This document shows positions 1-7,045 of a stretch of 12,077 nucleotides of DNA, in pieces (the stretch's first letter is position 1; the number at the start of each line of letters is the position of its first letter). The notes beneath the pieces are model-generated. The model did not search any database, was not told the origin of the DNA, and worked only from the letters and a program-made list of their open reading frames with translations. Source of the stretch: Alphaproteobacteria bacterium. GTDB lineage: Bacteria; Pseudomonadota; Alphaproteobacteria; UBA8366. A program made the translations under genes and the position numbers. The stretch is taken from positions 1 to 12,077 of the forward strand of contig JASLSL010000248.1 of NCBI GenBank assembly GCA_030743445.1, in the 5' to 3' direction.

Positions 1-192
1 ATGATGGGCGCCGAGGGATCGAACGCCGGCGGGCTCGGCTGGATCATCTTCCAGAACCAGATGGACCTTCGAATCCCATATGTTTTCGCTGGCCTGTTCG
101 CGGTGATTCTGGTTGGCGTGACCATCGAGAACGTGATTTTCCGTAACATCGAGGAACGAACGATTCGTCGATGGGGCATGCAGCAGACATGA
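1..192 (+). CDS. ABC transporter permease, C-terminal fragment (cut by window edge)
   Basis: These are the last 63 codons of an inner-membrane permease of the SsuC/TauC (sulfonate/nitrate/taurine-type, BPD_transp_1) class. The segment holds the conserved GGLGW motif (residues 11-15 of the visible part), one hydrophobic membrane span (about residues 26-46, starting at IPYVFAGLFAV) and a charged cytoplasmic tail ending in RRWGMQQT. The ATG at position 1 is probably internal: the neighbouring permease has about 235 residues before the same GGLGW motif, so the gene should start well left of the window. The tail is closely similar to the tail of the next permease (GGLGW, PYVFA, ENxIFRNIE, WGMQ), so the two are paralogues that probably form a heteromeric channel. 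The stop TGA overlaps the next gene's ATG. The substrate cannot be told from this fragment. Confidence 0.85.
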   Translation: MMGAEGSNAGGLGWIIFQNQMDLRIPYVFAGLFAVILVGVTIENVIFRNIEERTIRRWGMQQT

Positions 193-1070
193 GCGACAGT
201 ACGCTGGAAATCTACGTCCGTTCGGAATTCACGGCCGACGACCTTTCGGCCGCGAAGGACGTCGACGTCGAGCGCCAGCTCTCGCCGCTCGAGCGTTTCT
301 GGAACATCAACGCGGTCCGCAAGCTCTCGATCCTGCTCGGCCTGATCATCGCGTGGGAGGCCTATACCCGAATCTCGGAAGTCGAACCCCTGCTGTTCCC
401 GACGTTCAGCTCGAGTTTCGCGGTCCTGTGGGAGACCCTTCTGAACGGGTTTATGCTCGAGAAGATCTGGATCACGATCAACGTGCTGGTGGTCGGTTAC
501 GCCGCCGGTCTGGCCTGTGCCGCATTGTTCCTGATCCTCGCGGTGTCGACCCGCATCGGCAGCGATTTCCTCAGTACCATGACGGCGATGTTCCAGCCGC
601 TGCCGGCGATCTCGCTGCTACCGCTCGCCATGCTGTGGTTCGGGCTCGGCGCGCCGGCCCTGATTTTCATCACCATCCACTCGGTGCTGTGGGCGGTGGC
701 GCTCAGCACCCATGTCGGGTTCATGGGCGTCAGCGAGACCCAGCGCATGGTCGGCCGCAATTACGGACTCAAGGGCATCTCTTACATCTTCAAGATCCTG
801 GTGCCGGCGGCCTTCACCTCGATCCTGATCGGCCTCAAGGTCGGTTGGGCGTTCGCCTGGCGCACCTTGATCGGCGCCGAGTTGGTGTTCGGCGCCTTGT
901 CCGGCAAGGGCGGGCTCGGCTGGATGATCTTCGAGAAGGGCGACAATCTCGACACACCTTACGTCTTTGCCGCCCTCTTCATGGTCATCGTGATCGGCCT
1001 GCTCGTCGAGAACCTCATCTTCCGCAACATCGAGATGAAGACCGTCGATAAGTGGGGCATGCAGCGCTAG
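189..1070 (+). CDS. ABC transporter permease, SsuC/TauC type
   Basis: Encodes a complete 293-aa inner-membrane permease of an ABC importer of the sulfonate/nitrate/taurine/pyrimidine-precursor class. Visible are a hydrophilic N-terminus (1-42), then hydrophobic spans at about 46-60, 95-119, 137-152, 157-176, 208-228 and 257-277. The EAA-type cytoplasmic loop lies at about 183-207 (GRNYGLKG, then ILVPAA), where the ATPase would dock, and GGLGW lies at 241-245. The ATG at 189 is preferred because it forms an ATGA overlap with the preceding permease's stop, a usual sign of translational coupling; an in-frame ATG at 171 would add six residues inside the upstream gene. The ATPase and periplasmic binding protein are not in view and are presumably encoded to the left. 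The adjacent TauD-like gene makes an organosulfonate or similar small organic acid a reasonable but unproven substrate. Confidence 0.9.
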   Translation: MSDSTLEIYVRSEFTADDLSAAKDVDVERQLSPLERFWNINAVRKLSILLGLIIAWEAYTRISEVEPLLFPTFSSSFAVLWETLLNGFMLEKIWITINVLVVGYAAGLACAALFLILAVSTRIGSDFLSTMTAMFQPLPAISLLPLAMLWFGLGAPALIFITIHSVLWAVALSTHVGFMGVSETQRMVGRNYGLKGISYIFKILVPAAFTSILIGLKVGWAFAWRTLIGAELVFGALSGKGGLGWMIFEKGDNLDTPYVFAALFMVIVIGLLVENLIFRNIEMKTVDKWGMQR

Positions 1071-1103
1071 TGGGGGGAGCGTACGGGCAAGGGAGCACAT
1101 GCC

Positions 1104-1964
1104 ATGACGCTCGGGATTAAGCGAATCGCGAAGACCTTCGTCGGCGAGGTCGGGGACTTCGACATTGCGGACGACCACGACGCGGCGACCATCGCCGAGG
1201 TGCGCCAGGCGCTGATCGAGCATTCGATGCTGGTGTTCCACGGCCAGTCGTTGACCAACGAGGAGCACATTCGCTTCAGCCGCAAGTTCGGCCCGCCGGA
1301 AATCCACACCGTCTCGCAATATCTGCTGCCGGACCATCCCGAGATCATCGCGCTCGCCAACCGCGGCGAGAACGGCACCAAACCGATCGCCAACGGCGGC
1401 GCCTACTGGCATGCCGACATTACCTACAAGGCGAAGCCGCCGATGGGCTCGGTGCTCTATAGTCTGGAGATTCCGCCGGACGGCGGCGACACGCTGTTCT
1501 GCGATCTTTACGCCGCCTACGACGCGCTGCCCGACGAGACCAAGGACCGGATCGCCGACCTCAAGGCGGTGCACAGCTATCACCAGCGCTTCCTCAAGAG
1601 CCGCGCGATCGACGACGGCTACAAAAAAGACAGCTTCGAGCTCAGCCCGGAGCAGCTCGCCGAAATCCCCGAGGTCGAGCACCCGATCGTCCGCACCCAT
1701 CCGGAGTCCGGGCGCCAGACGCTCTACGTCAACGAGGGCTTCGTCACCCAGGTCGTCGGCATGGACGAGGAAGAGAGCGAGGCGTTGCTGCTCGACCTGT
1801 TCCAGCATTCGACCCGGGACGAATTCGTCTACCGCCACGAATGGCAGGTCGGCGACGTTATCTTCTGGGACAACCGCTGCACCATGCACTGTGCCACCGA
1901 ATACGACACCTCGCATGCGCGGCGCATGCACCGCACCACGATCCAGGGCGACGCGCCCTACTAG
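1104..1964 (+). CDS. TauD/TfdA family Fe(II)/2-oxoglutarate-dependent dioxygenase
   Basis: Encodes a 286-aa cytoplasmic oxygenase that should couple oxidative decarboxylation of 2-oxoglutarate to hydroxylation of a substrate, often followed by loss of a leaving group (sulfite from taurine in TauD, an aryloxy group in TfdA). The iron-binding triad is visible: H103 and D105 in WHADITYK, and the distal H262 in NRCTMHCATEYD. R277, 15 residues after the distal His as in TauD, is the expected 2-oxoglutarate carboxylate ligand. A typical GGDTLF segment and the C-terminal RRMHRTTIQGD motif are also present, and the length is normal for the family. The start at 1104 follows a GGGAG at 1091-1095. The gene lies 33 nt after the permease and 19 nt before the DUF3604 gene on the same strand. 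Family membership is firm; the substrate is unknown, since TauD/TfdA members act on many compounds. Confidence 0.93.
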   Translation: MTLGIKRIAKTFVGEVGDFDIADDHDAATIAEVRQALIEHSMLVFHGQSLTNEEHIRFSRKFGPPEIHTVSQYLLPDHPEIIALANRGENGTKPIANGGAYWHADITYKAKPPMGSVLYSLEIPPDGGDTLFCDLYAAYDALPDETKDRIADLKAVHSYHQRFLKSRAIDDGYKKDSFELSPEQLAEIPEVEHPIVRTHPESGRQTLYVNEGFVTQVVGMDEEESEALLLDLFQHSTRDEFVYRHEWQVGDVIFWDNRCTMHCATEYDTSHARRMHRTTIQGDAPY

Positions 1965-1971
1965 AAAATTT

Positions 1972-1976
1972 GGAGG
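1972..1976 (+). promoter_or_regulatory. Shine-Dalgarno GGAGG fixing the DUF3604 start
   Basis: A perfect GGAGG lies 7 nt upstream of the ATG at 1984. The reading frame is open far upstream (to 1411), but that part overlaps the dioxygenase gene in another frame. This ribosome binding site therefore decides in favour of 1984. Confidence 0.8.
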
Positions 1977-1983
1977 CATCGAA

Positions 1984-4296
1984 ATGAGCGCGCCTGAACC
2001 CACCCCGGTTGACGAGCGGGGGGAGAACCCGTTAGCCGGCACGATCCTTCAGCCGGACGTCATCGCACCCGAGGATTTGGGGACCGCGACGGTAACCCCG
2101 ACCGACAGCTTCGAGGCCGGCAGCTTCCACACCTTCACCATCGTCTACACCGCCGGCAAGTTCGGCGTCGACGACAGTGGCAGCCTGAAGATCTGCCACC
2201 GTTTCGCGGCCGACCAGGCGCGCGCGCAATTCGACGACCCGAAGGGCGTCAACTACACCACGGTGACCGCCAGCAACAACGCGGTCCTGGAGACGCGCTA
2301 CGACCCGAAGGGCCATACCCGACCCTGGGACCGCACGCTCTACATCAAGGTCGTGAAAGGCTTCATGAAGGAAGGCGACACCATCACCATCGTCTTCGGC
2401 GACACCAGCCAGGGCGGCCCCGGCATGCGACTGCAGACCTTCTGCGAGTTCGAATACAAGTTCCGCGTCCTGGTCGACCCGATCGCGACCTGCAACTACC
2501 AGGCGCTGCCCGAGCAGCCGACGATTACCGTCGGCCCGGGCCCGGCGGCGGAATGGAAGGCGGTGCTGCCGACCCTGCGGCGGCCGGGCGAGAAGTTCCG
2601 CCTCTGCCTCAAGGTCGAGGACAAGTGGGGCAATCCGACCGACCGCGAGGCCTGGTCGGCGCGGATCGAGGCTTCGATGCCGGTCGCGAACCTGCCGGAG
2701 ACGATCGCGGTTAAGCGAGGCGAGTTCACGGCGATCCTGGAAGGCCTCTCGGTCGCGGAGGACGGCGACCTGACGATCCGGCTGCTCGACGACGACGGCG
2801 CGGAGATGGCGCGCTCCAACCCGCTGCGCATCGCCGAGGTCGAGACAAGGCACTGGTGGGGCGACATGCACGGCCAGAGCGAGGAGAGCGTCGGCACCAA
2901 CAGCGCGCGCCAGTTTTTCGAATTCGCCCGCGACAAGGCGTTCGTCGACGTCGCCGGCCATCAGGCCAACGATTTCCAAATCGGCAAAGTGTTCTGGGCC
3001 CATCTCCAGGAGCTCACCGCCGAGTTCAACGACGACGGGACCTACGTCCTCTTGCCGGGCTACGAGTGGTCGGGCAACACCGCCTTGGGCGGCGACCGCA
3101 ACATCTATTTCACCACCGAGGGACAGCAGATTCGCCGCTCCTCGCACGCGCTGCTCGACGACATGTCGGACATCGACACCGATTCGAACACCGCCGAGCA
3201 GTTGTTCCGTGATCTCAAGGCGGCGGGCGAGGACGTCGTCGCCTTCGCCCACTGCGGCGGGCGCTACGCCGACGTCAAGATGGCGCACGACGGCGACATC
3301 GAGCGATCGATGGAAATCCATTCCGCCTGGGGCACCTTCGAGTGGTTGCTCCATGACGCCTTGGAGATGGGCTACCGGGTCGGCATCGTCTCCAACAGCG
3401 ACGGCCACAAGGGCCGCCCGGGGGCGAGCTATCCGGGCTCCAGCTCGTTCGGCGCGATCGGCGGGCTGACCTGCCTGAAGATGAAGGAGCTGTCCCGCGC
3501 CGCGGTCTTCGAGTGTTTGCGCAAGCGCCACCACTACGGCACCACCGGCAACCGGATGTATCTCGACGTCGCGGCCGACCTCGACAACGAAGGCACGCTC
3601 TACCACGACGACCCGGCGCTCGGCCCCGCCGAGGGCGTTGCCGCCGAGGCGGCGATCATGGGCGACATCGTGCATCTGCCGAAGGGCGACGTGACGCTGA
3701 GGGTCGATGCCCACGGCTCGGCCCCGATCGAGCGGCTCGACATCTTCAACGGGCTTGAGCACTTGGAGACCGTCCGACCCTACGGCGAGGAGGACCTCGG
3801 CAACCGTATTCGCGTCGTCTGGGAGGGCGCCGAATACCGCGGCCGGTTCCGCCAGGTGATCTGGGACGGCTCGGCCGAATTCTCCGAGAACGAGGTGCTG
3901 CGCACCCGGCCGATCAACTTCTTCAACCTCGACAAGGAGCTGCGCCAGATCGGCCATAACCGGCTCGAATGGCGGGCGCTGACGACCGGCAACTTCGGCG
4001 GCTTCGACGCCTGGGTGAAGGACGCCTATGGCGGCACCCTCGCCTTCGATACGCGCCTGGTGAAGGCCGGCGTGCCGCTCGAGGACATCGGCCTCGAGGA
4101 CGAGGAGTTCGACGCCGGCGCCTTGGGCCGCAAGGTCCGCATCTTCCGCCTGCCGGAGCAGAACCCGCACTACACGATGGTGCTGGAGCGCCGCATCGAG
4201 CTGCGCGATAAGGGCGACAACCCGATTTACGTGCGCGTGACCCAAGAGAACGGCCACCAGATCTGGTCGAGCCCGATTTACGTCTTCAGGAAGTAG
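1984..4296 (+). CDS. DUF3604 (PHP-like metallohydrolase) protein
   Basis: Encodes a 770-aa protein of the DUF3604 family, which belongs with PHP-type metal-dependent hydrolases; no reaction can be assigned. Residues about 1-285 look beta-rich (sandwich/Ig-like, many short alternating hydrophobic strands, few helices) and have no export signal. The catalytic-type part starts at 290 with HWWGDMHGQS (D294, H296). It continues with GHQAND (H326, D330), GYEWSGNT (E361), FAHCGGRYAD (H423), EIHSAWG (H446) and SNSDGHKGRPG (D473, H475). These acidic and His residues are the likely metal ligands by analogy with PHP enzymes. After about 540 comes another beta-rich segment to the end. The gene is in an apparent operon with permeases and a TauD-like dioxygenase before it and a DsbA-fold protein 6 nt after it, suggesting a soluble catabolic enzyme acting on the imported compound or its hydroxylated product. 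The length is at the large end for a soluble enzyme and there is no sign of truncation. Confidence 0.85.
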   Translation: MSAPEPTPVDERGENPLAGTILQPDVIAPEDLGTATVTPTDSFEAGSFHTFTIVYTAGKFGVDDSGSLKICHRFAADQARAQFDDPKGVNYTTVTASNNAVLETRYDPKGHTRPWDRTLYIKVVKGFMKEGDTITIVFGDTSQGGPGMRLQTFCEFEYKFRVLVDPIATCNYQALPEQPTITVGPGPAAEWKAVLPTLRRPGEKFRLCLKVEDKWGNPTDREAWSARIEASMPVANLPETIAVKRGEFTAILEGLSVAEDGDLTIRLLDDDGAEMARSNPLRIAEVETRHWWGDMHGQSEESVGTNSARQFFEFARDKAFVDVAGHQANDFQIGKVFWAHLQELTAEFNDDGTYVLLPGYEWSGNTALGGDRNIYFTTEGQQIRRSSHALLDDMSDIDTDSNTAEQLFRDLKAAGEDVVAFAHCGGRYADVKMAHDGDIERSMEIHSAWGTFEWLLHDALEMGYRVGIVSNSDGHKGRPGASYPGSSSFGAIGGLTCLKMKELSRAAVFECLRKRHHYGTTGNRMYLDVAADLDNEGTLYHDDPALGPAEGVAAEAAIMGDIVHLPKGDVTLRVDAHGSAPIERLDIFNGLEHLETVRPYGEEDLGNRIRVVWEGAEYRGRFRQVIWDGSAEFSENEVLRTRPINFFNLDKELRQIGHNRLEWRALTTGNFGGFDAWVKDAYGGTLAFDTRLVKAGVPLEDIGLEDEEFDAGALGRKVRIFRLPEQNPHYTMVLERRIELRDKGDNPIYVRVTQENGHQIWSSPIYVFRK

Positions 4297-4302
4297 GGGG
4301 GC

Positions 4303-4917
4303 ATGCCGAGGTCGATCGTCGCCTACTTCGACTACAAGAGCCCTTATGCCTATCTCGCCAAGGACCTGACCTACAAGCTTGCGGCGGAGACCGGCGTCGA
4401 CGTCGACTGGCGACCCTATACGCTCGACATTCCGGCCTATCTCGGCGACGCCGAGGTCGACGCGGACGGCAAGGTCGTCGCCGAGAGCCGCAACGCCCAT
4501 CAGTGGCGCCGCGTCCGTTACAGCTATATGGACTGCCGGCGCCATGCCGAGCGCCGCGGCTTGGTGATCCGCGGCCCGCGCAAGATCTTCGATTCGACGA
4601 CCTCGCACATCGGCATGCTCTATGCCCAGCGCGCGGGCGTCTTCCGGCCCTATCACGACGCCGTCTTCGAGCGCTTCTGGAAGCGCGAGCTCGATATCGA
4701 GGACGCGGGTGCGATCGAGGCCGTGCTCGCCGAGGCCGGGGCTGACCCCGCGGGCTTCGGGGATTTCCTCGCCGGCGAGGGTCGGTCGGAACTTCAGCGC
4801 ATCATCGACGACGCGCACGATAGTGGCATCTTCGGGGTGCCGAGCTTCGTCCTCGACGACGAGATTTTCTGGGGCCGCGAGCATCTGGCGCTGATCCGCA
4901 AGCGGCTGGCGGGGTGA
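4303..4917 (+). CDS. DsbA-fold protein, 2-hydroxychromene-2-carboxylate isomerase-like
   Basis: Encodes a 204-aa protein of the DsbA/kappa-class GST fold. The N-terminal motif DYKSPYAY carries S13 where DsbA-type oxidoreductases have CxxC, so a disulfide-exchange role is unlikely. The Ser matches the glutathione-activating residue of kappa GSTs and HCCA isomerases. Near the C-terminus GIFGVPSF (V179-P180, the cis-proline loop) and FWGREHL are hallmarks of this family. There is no signal peptide, so it is predicted to be cytoplasmic. The ATG at 4303 sits 6 nt after the DUF3604 stop with a G-rich site (GGGGGG) in between, so the two are almost certainly cotranscribed. A glutathione-dependent isomerisation or conjugation step in the same pathway is plausible; HCCA isomerase itself acts in naphthalene breakdown, but no other naphthalene genes are visible. 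It is the last gene of the operon. Confidence 0.88.
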   Translation: MPRSIVAYFDYKSPYAYLAKDLTYKLAAETGVDVDWRPYTLDIPAYLGDAEVDADGKVVAESRNAHQWRRVRYSYMDCRRHAERRGLVIRGPRKIFDSTTSHIGMLYAQRAGVFRPYHDAVFERFWKRELDIEDAGAIEAVLAEAGADPAGFGDFLAGEGRSELQRIIDDAHDSGIFGVPSFVLDDEIFWGREHLALIRKRLAG

Positions 4918-4926
4918 GGCCAAACA

Positions 4927-4950
4927 GCCCGCCGCTGTGACGCGACGGGC
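4927..4950. terminator. Hairpin between convergent genes (weak terminator candidate)
   Basis: In the 66-nt gap between the isomerase-like gene and fhs, GCCCG pairs with CGGGC and, after a C/A mismatch, CGC pairs with GCG around a 6-nt loop. There is no proper T-tract on either side; reading the minus strand the stem is followed by TGTTT, which could make it a weak terminator for fhs. The position between convergent ends supports the role, but folding was judged by eye only. Confidence 0.35.
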
Positions 4951-4983
4951 CGTCGGTGTATCGCGTGACGGAAGCGAAGGCGC

Positions 4984-6657
4984 CTAGAACAGGCCCTCGA
5001 TCTGGCCCTTCCTGTTGACGCGGATGCTGTGGGCGGCCGGTTTGCTCGGCAGGCCCGGCATGGTCATGATCTCGCCGCAGACCGCGACCAGGAACTCCGC
5101 ACCCGCCGAGAGCCGGACCTCGCGGACCGGAACCTCGAAGCCCTTCGGCGCGCCCTTGAGGTTGGGATCGGCGGAGAAGCTGTATTGGGTCTTGGCCATG
5201 CAGACCGGAAACTTGCCGTAGCCCGCTTCCTGGTGCTGGTCGATCTGGTCGCGCACCCGCTTCTCGGCGACGGCGCCGGTGGCGCCGTAGATTGTCCGGG
5301 AGATGGCGTCGATCTTGTCCCAGAGCGGCATGCGGTCGGGGTAGAGCGGCTTGAACTTGGCTCGTCCGCTGTCGGCGAGCGCGGCGACCCGCTTGGCGAT
5401 CGCCTTGGCGCCGTTGCCGCCGTCGGCCCAATGGGTGCAAACGAAGGTGTCGACCTTGAGCCGCTTGCAGTGGTTGCGGATCGCAGTGTGCTCGCGCTTG
5501 GTGTCGGTGATGAACTCGTTGATCCCGACCACCACCGGCACGCCGAACTTCTTGATGTTCCGGACGTGGCGCTCGAGGTTGGCGAGCCCGTCCTTGACCG
5601 CCTTGACGTTCTCCCGGCCCAAGTCGGCGCGGGCGACGCCGCCGTGCATCTTCAGGGCGCGCACGGTTGCGACCAACACCACGCAGTCGGGCTTCAACCC
5701 GGCCTTGCGGCACTTGATGTCGAAGAATTTCTCGGCCCCGAGATCGGCGCCGAAGCCGGCCTCGGTGACGGTGTAGTCGACCAGCTTCATCATCGTCTTG
5801 GTGGCGATCGCCGAGTTGCAGCCATGCGCGATGTTGGCGAACGGACCGCCGTGGATAAAGGCCGGGTTGTGCTCGAGCGTCTGCACCAGGTTCGGCATCA
5901 GCGTGTCGCGCAGCAATGCGGTCATCGAGCCCGCCGCCTTGATCTGCTTCACGGTGACCGGCCGGCGGTCCCGGGTCTGGCCAACGACGATGTTGTTGAG
6001 CCGGCGGTTGAGGTCCTTGAGGTCGGTGGCGAGGCAAAAGATCGCCATGATCTCGGAGGCCACGGTGATGTCGAAGCCGGTCTCGCGCGGGAAGCCGTTG
6101 GGGACCCCGCCCTTCGCCACGGTCACGTCGCGCAGCGCACGATCGTTCATGTCGACGACCCGGCGCCAGGAAACCCGGCGCAGGTCGAGCCCGCTCTTGG
6201 CGCCCCAGTAGATGTGGTTGTCGACCATCGCCGCGAGCAAATTGTGGGCGGTGCCGATCGCGTGCATGTCGCCGGTGAAGTGGAGGTTGATGTCCTCCAT
6301 CGGCACGACCTGGGCGTATCCGCCGCCGGCCGCCCCGCCCTTCATGCCGAAGCACGGGCCCAGGCTCGGCTCGCGCAGGCAAATGCCGGCGTTCTTGCCG
6401 ATCCGGTTGAGACCGTCGCCGAGCCCGACGGTCATCGTCGTCTTGCCCTCGCCGGCCGGTGTCGGCGTGATCGCGGTGACCAGGATCAGCTTGCCGTTGC
6501 GCTTGCGCGATAGAGTGTCGATGTGGTCGAAGGAAATCTTGGCTTTGCTCGGCCCGAATTGATAAAGCGCGTCCTGCGGGATGTTGAGCCGTTCGGCGAT
6601 CTCGCCGATCGGTTTCATCTTCGCTTCGCGGGCGATTTCGATATCGCTCTTCGGCAT
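4984..6657 (-). CDS. fhs: Formate-tetrahydrofolate ligase
   Basis: Encodes a 557-aa cytoplasmic enzyme (10-formyltetrahydrofolate synthetase, EC 6.3.4.3) that joins formate to tetrahydrofolate at the cost of ATP, feeding C1 units to purine synthesis and serine/methylene-THF pathways. Diagnostic stretches are the ATP-binding loop PTPAGEGKTT (65-74), EPSLGPCFGMKGGAAGG (96-112), HFTGDMHAIGTAHNL (126-140), the DNH[IV]YWG segment, VVVGINEF and the C-terminal IEGLF. Length and both ends match the family. The frame stays open to 6915, but the extra 86 codons lack family similarity and normal codon use. A GGGGAGG 9 nt upstream supports the ATG at 6657; the ATG two codons earlier (6663) is only 3 nt from that site. 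The gene is monocistronic in view, convergent with the plus-strand operon on its 3' side and divergent from the 153-aa gene on its 5' side. It may also recover formate released by catabolism. Confidence 0.96.
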   Translation of the reverse strand: MPKSDIEIAREAKMKPIGEIAERLNIPQDALYQFGPSKAKISFDHIDTLSRKRNGKLILVTAITPTPAGEGKTTMTVGLGDGLNRIGKNAGICLREPSLGPCFGMKGGAAGGGYAQVVPMEDINLHFTGDMHAIGTAHNLLAAMVDNHIYWGAKSGLDLRRVSWRRVVDMNDRALRDVTVAKGGVPNGFPRETGFDITVASEIMAIFCLATDLKDLNRRLNNIVVGQTRDRRPVTVKQIKAAGSMTALLRDTLMPNLVQTLEHNPAFIHGGPFANIAHGCNSAIATKTMMKLVDYTVTEAGFGADLGAEKFFDIKCRKAGLKPDCVVLVATVRALKMHGGVARADLGRENVKAVKDGLANLERHVRNIKKFGVPVVVGINEFITDTKREHTAIRNHCKRLKVDTFVCTHWADGGNGAKAIAKRVAALADSGRAKFKPLYPDRMPLWDKIDAISRTIYGATGAVAEKRVRDQIDQHQEAGYGKFPVCMAKTQYSFSADPNLKGAPKGFEVPVREVRLSAGAEFLVAVCGEIMTMPGLPSKPAAHSIRVNRKGQIEGLF

Positions 6658-6666
6658 GTTCATTAA

Positions 6667-6673
6667 CCTCCCC
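6667..6673 (-). promoter_or_regulatory. Ribosome binding site of fhs
   Basis: Minus-strand GGGGAGG with a 9-nt spacer to the ATG at 6657. It rules out the much longer open frame (to 6915) and favours 6657 over the ATG at 6663, for which the spacer would be only 3 nt. Confidence 0.75.
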
Positions 6674-6763
6674 TTCGCTGCGCGTCTGAATTTATTGAGT
6701 TCCCGGCCGAACGGCCCGGCGGAGCGCGCCACACTACAGCCCCGCACCCGGAATGACGACCGT

Positions 6764-6792
6764 GTTTTAGGAACCCTCACAATAATTTGCAA
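6764..6792 (-). promoter_or_regulatory. Possible sigma-70-type promoter for fhs
   Basis: On the minus strand TTGCAA (6792-6787) and TAAAAC (6769-6764) are separated by 17 nt, each matching 4 of 6 consensus bases. It lies about 110 nt upstream of the fhs start in the AT-richer part of the spacer, giving a leader of roughly 100 nt. This is a pattern match by eye only. Confidence 0.3.
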
Positions 6793-6838
6793 ACCAGTTT
6801 CTACGCGGTGTCCGATTATCCCGGTGCGGCGGCGCTCG

Positions 6839-6877
6839 GATTCCTGTTTTTCACCTAGATTCCCGATTTGTTCACCT
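6839..6877. repeat. Imperfect tandem direct repeat in the fhs upstream region
   Basis: Two adjacent copies share GATTCC then TTCACCT, the first with a 5-nt middle (6839-6856) and the second with a 7-nt middle (6858-6877). The roughly 20-nt period, about two helical turns, would put both copies on the same DNA face, as expected for paired regulator sites. They lie upstream of the candidate fhs promoter. Function is not known. Confidence 0.45.
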
Positions 6878-6987
6878 GGCTTGGCGAGATAAATATTTTC
6901 GCCGGCGCGGCCCATATCGCCTGGCGGAAAAGCAGGCTAGGCAAGGCAGAGCGCTGAATCGCCGGTCCGCGAGATAGTCCCGATCTG

Positions 6988-7000
6988 TGACGAATCGTCA
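6988..7000. promoter_or_regulatory. Perfect palindrome TGACGA-A-TCGTCA, operator candidate
   Basis: A 13-nt sequence with two perfect 6-bp arms around a single central A, 46 nt upstream of the 153-aa gene's ATG and 331 nt upstream of the fhs start. Short perfect palindromes in divergent spacers are often dimeric repressor or activator sites. I do not recognise the regulator, and a chance origin cannot be excluded. Confidence 0.35.
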
Positions 7001-7022
7001 TAAGGCCTTGAAATAAGGGGTC

Positions 7023-7045
7023 AATGAGCGCAAGTTACGTTCATT
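7023..7045 (+). promoter_or_regulatory. Hairpin abutting the start codon of the 153-aa gene
   Basis: AATGAGCG (7023-7030) pairs with CGTTCATT (7038-7045) over 8 bp including one G-U pair, with a 7-nt loop CAAGTTA. The ATG at 7046 follows immediately. The only Shine-Dalgarno-like run, AGGGG, is at 7016-7020, 25 nt from the ATG. If the hairpin forms, that distance shrinks to about 2 nt plus the stem. A decoy ATG (7024) lies inside the stem. Confidence 0.45.

Larger units (their letters stand above)
6658..7045. other. Divergent intergenic region between fhs and the 153-aa gene
   Basis: This 388-nt stretch has no convincing gene; open frames crossing it lack a ribosome binding site and the GC-rich codon use of the neighbours. 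It is locally AT-richer than the genes. It holds the fhs ribosome binding site and a possible fhs promoter. It also holds an imperfect direct repeat (6839-6877), an AAATATTT block (about 6890-6898), a 13-nt palindrome (6988-7000), an AAGGCCTT palindrome (7002-7009), and a hairpin touching the start codon of the next gene (7023-7045). A short GGCC-GTTC-GGCC hairpin (minus strand, about 6705-6716) lies in the fhs leader. I looked for the ZTP (pfl) riboswitch known upstream of some fhs genes and did not see its conserved core. Confidence 0.6.

Noticed and set aside
1411..1983. DUF3604 frame extended upstream to 1411
   Set aside because: This part overlaps the dioxygenase gene in another frame and reads as Ser/Arg/Thr-rich shadow; GGAGG at 1972 fixes the start at 1984.
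618..2042. 474-codon minus-strand frame opposite the permease and dioxygenase genes
   Set aside because: Val/Ala/Leu/Arg-rich shadow product without recognisable motifs; the opposite strand carries complete conserved families.
2032..4923. 963-codon open frame on the minus strand opposite the DUF3604 and isomerase-like genes
   Set aside because: It spans two well supported plus-strand genes and their gap. Long antisense open frames are common in GC-rich DNA, and the product shows no family motifs.
5029..6513. 494-codon plus-strand frame opposite fhs
   Set aside because: It lies wholly inside the confident fhs gene, and its sequence is a typical antisense shadow.
6658..6915. N-terminal extension of fhs to 6915
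   Set aside because: The extra 86 codons lack family similarity and GC-rich codon use; GGGGAGG just before 6657 gives the normal 557-aa length.
6658..6960. ZTP (pfl) riboswitch in front of fhs
   Set aside because: The conserved core of that RNA was looked for on the minus strand and not found.
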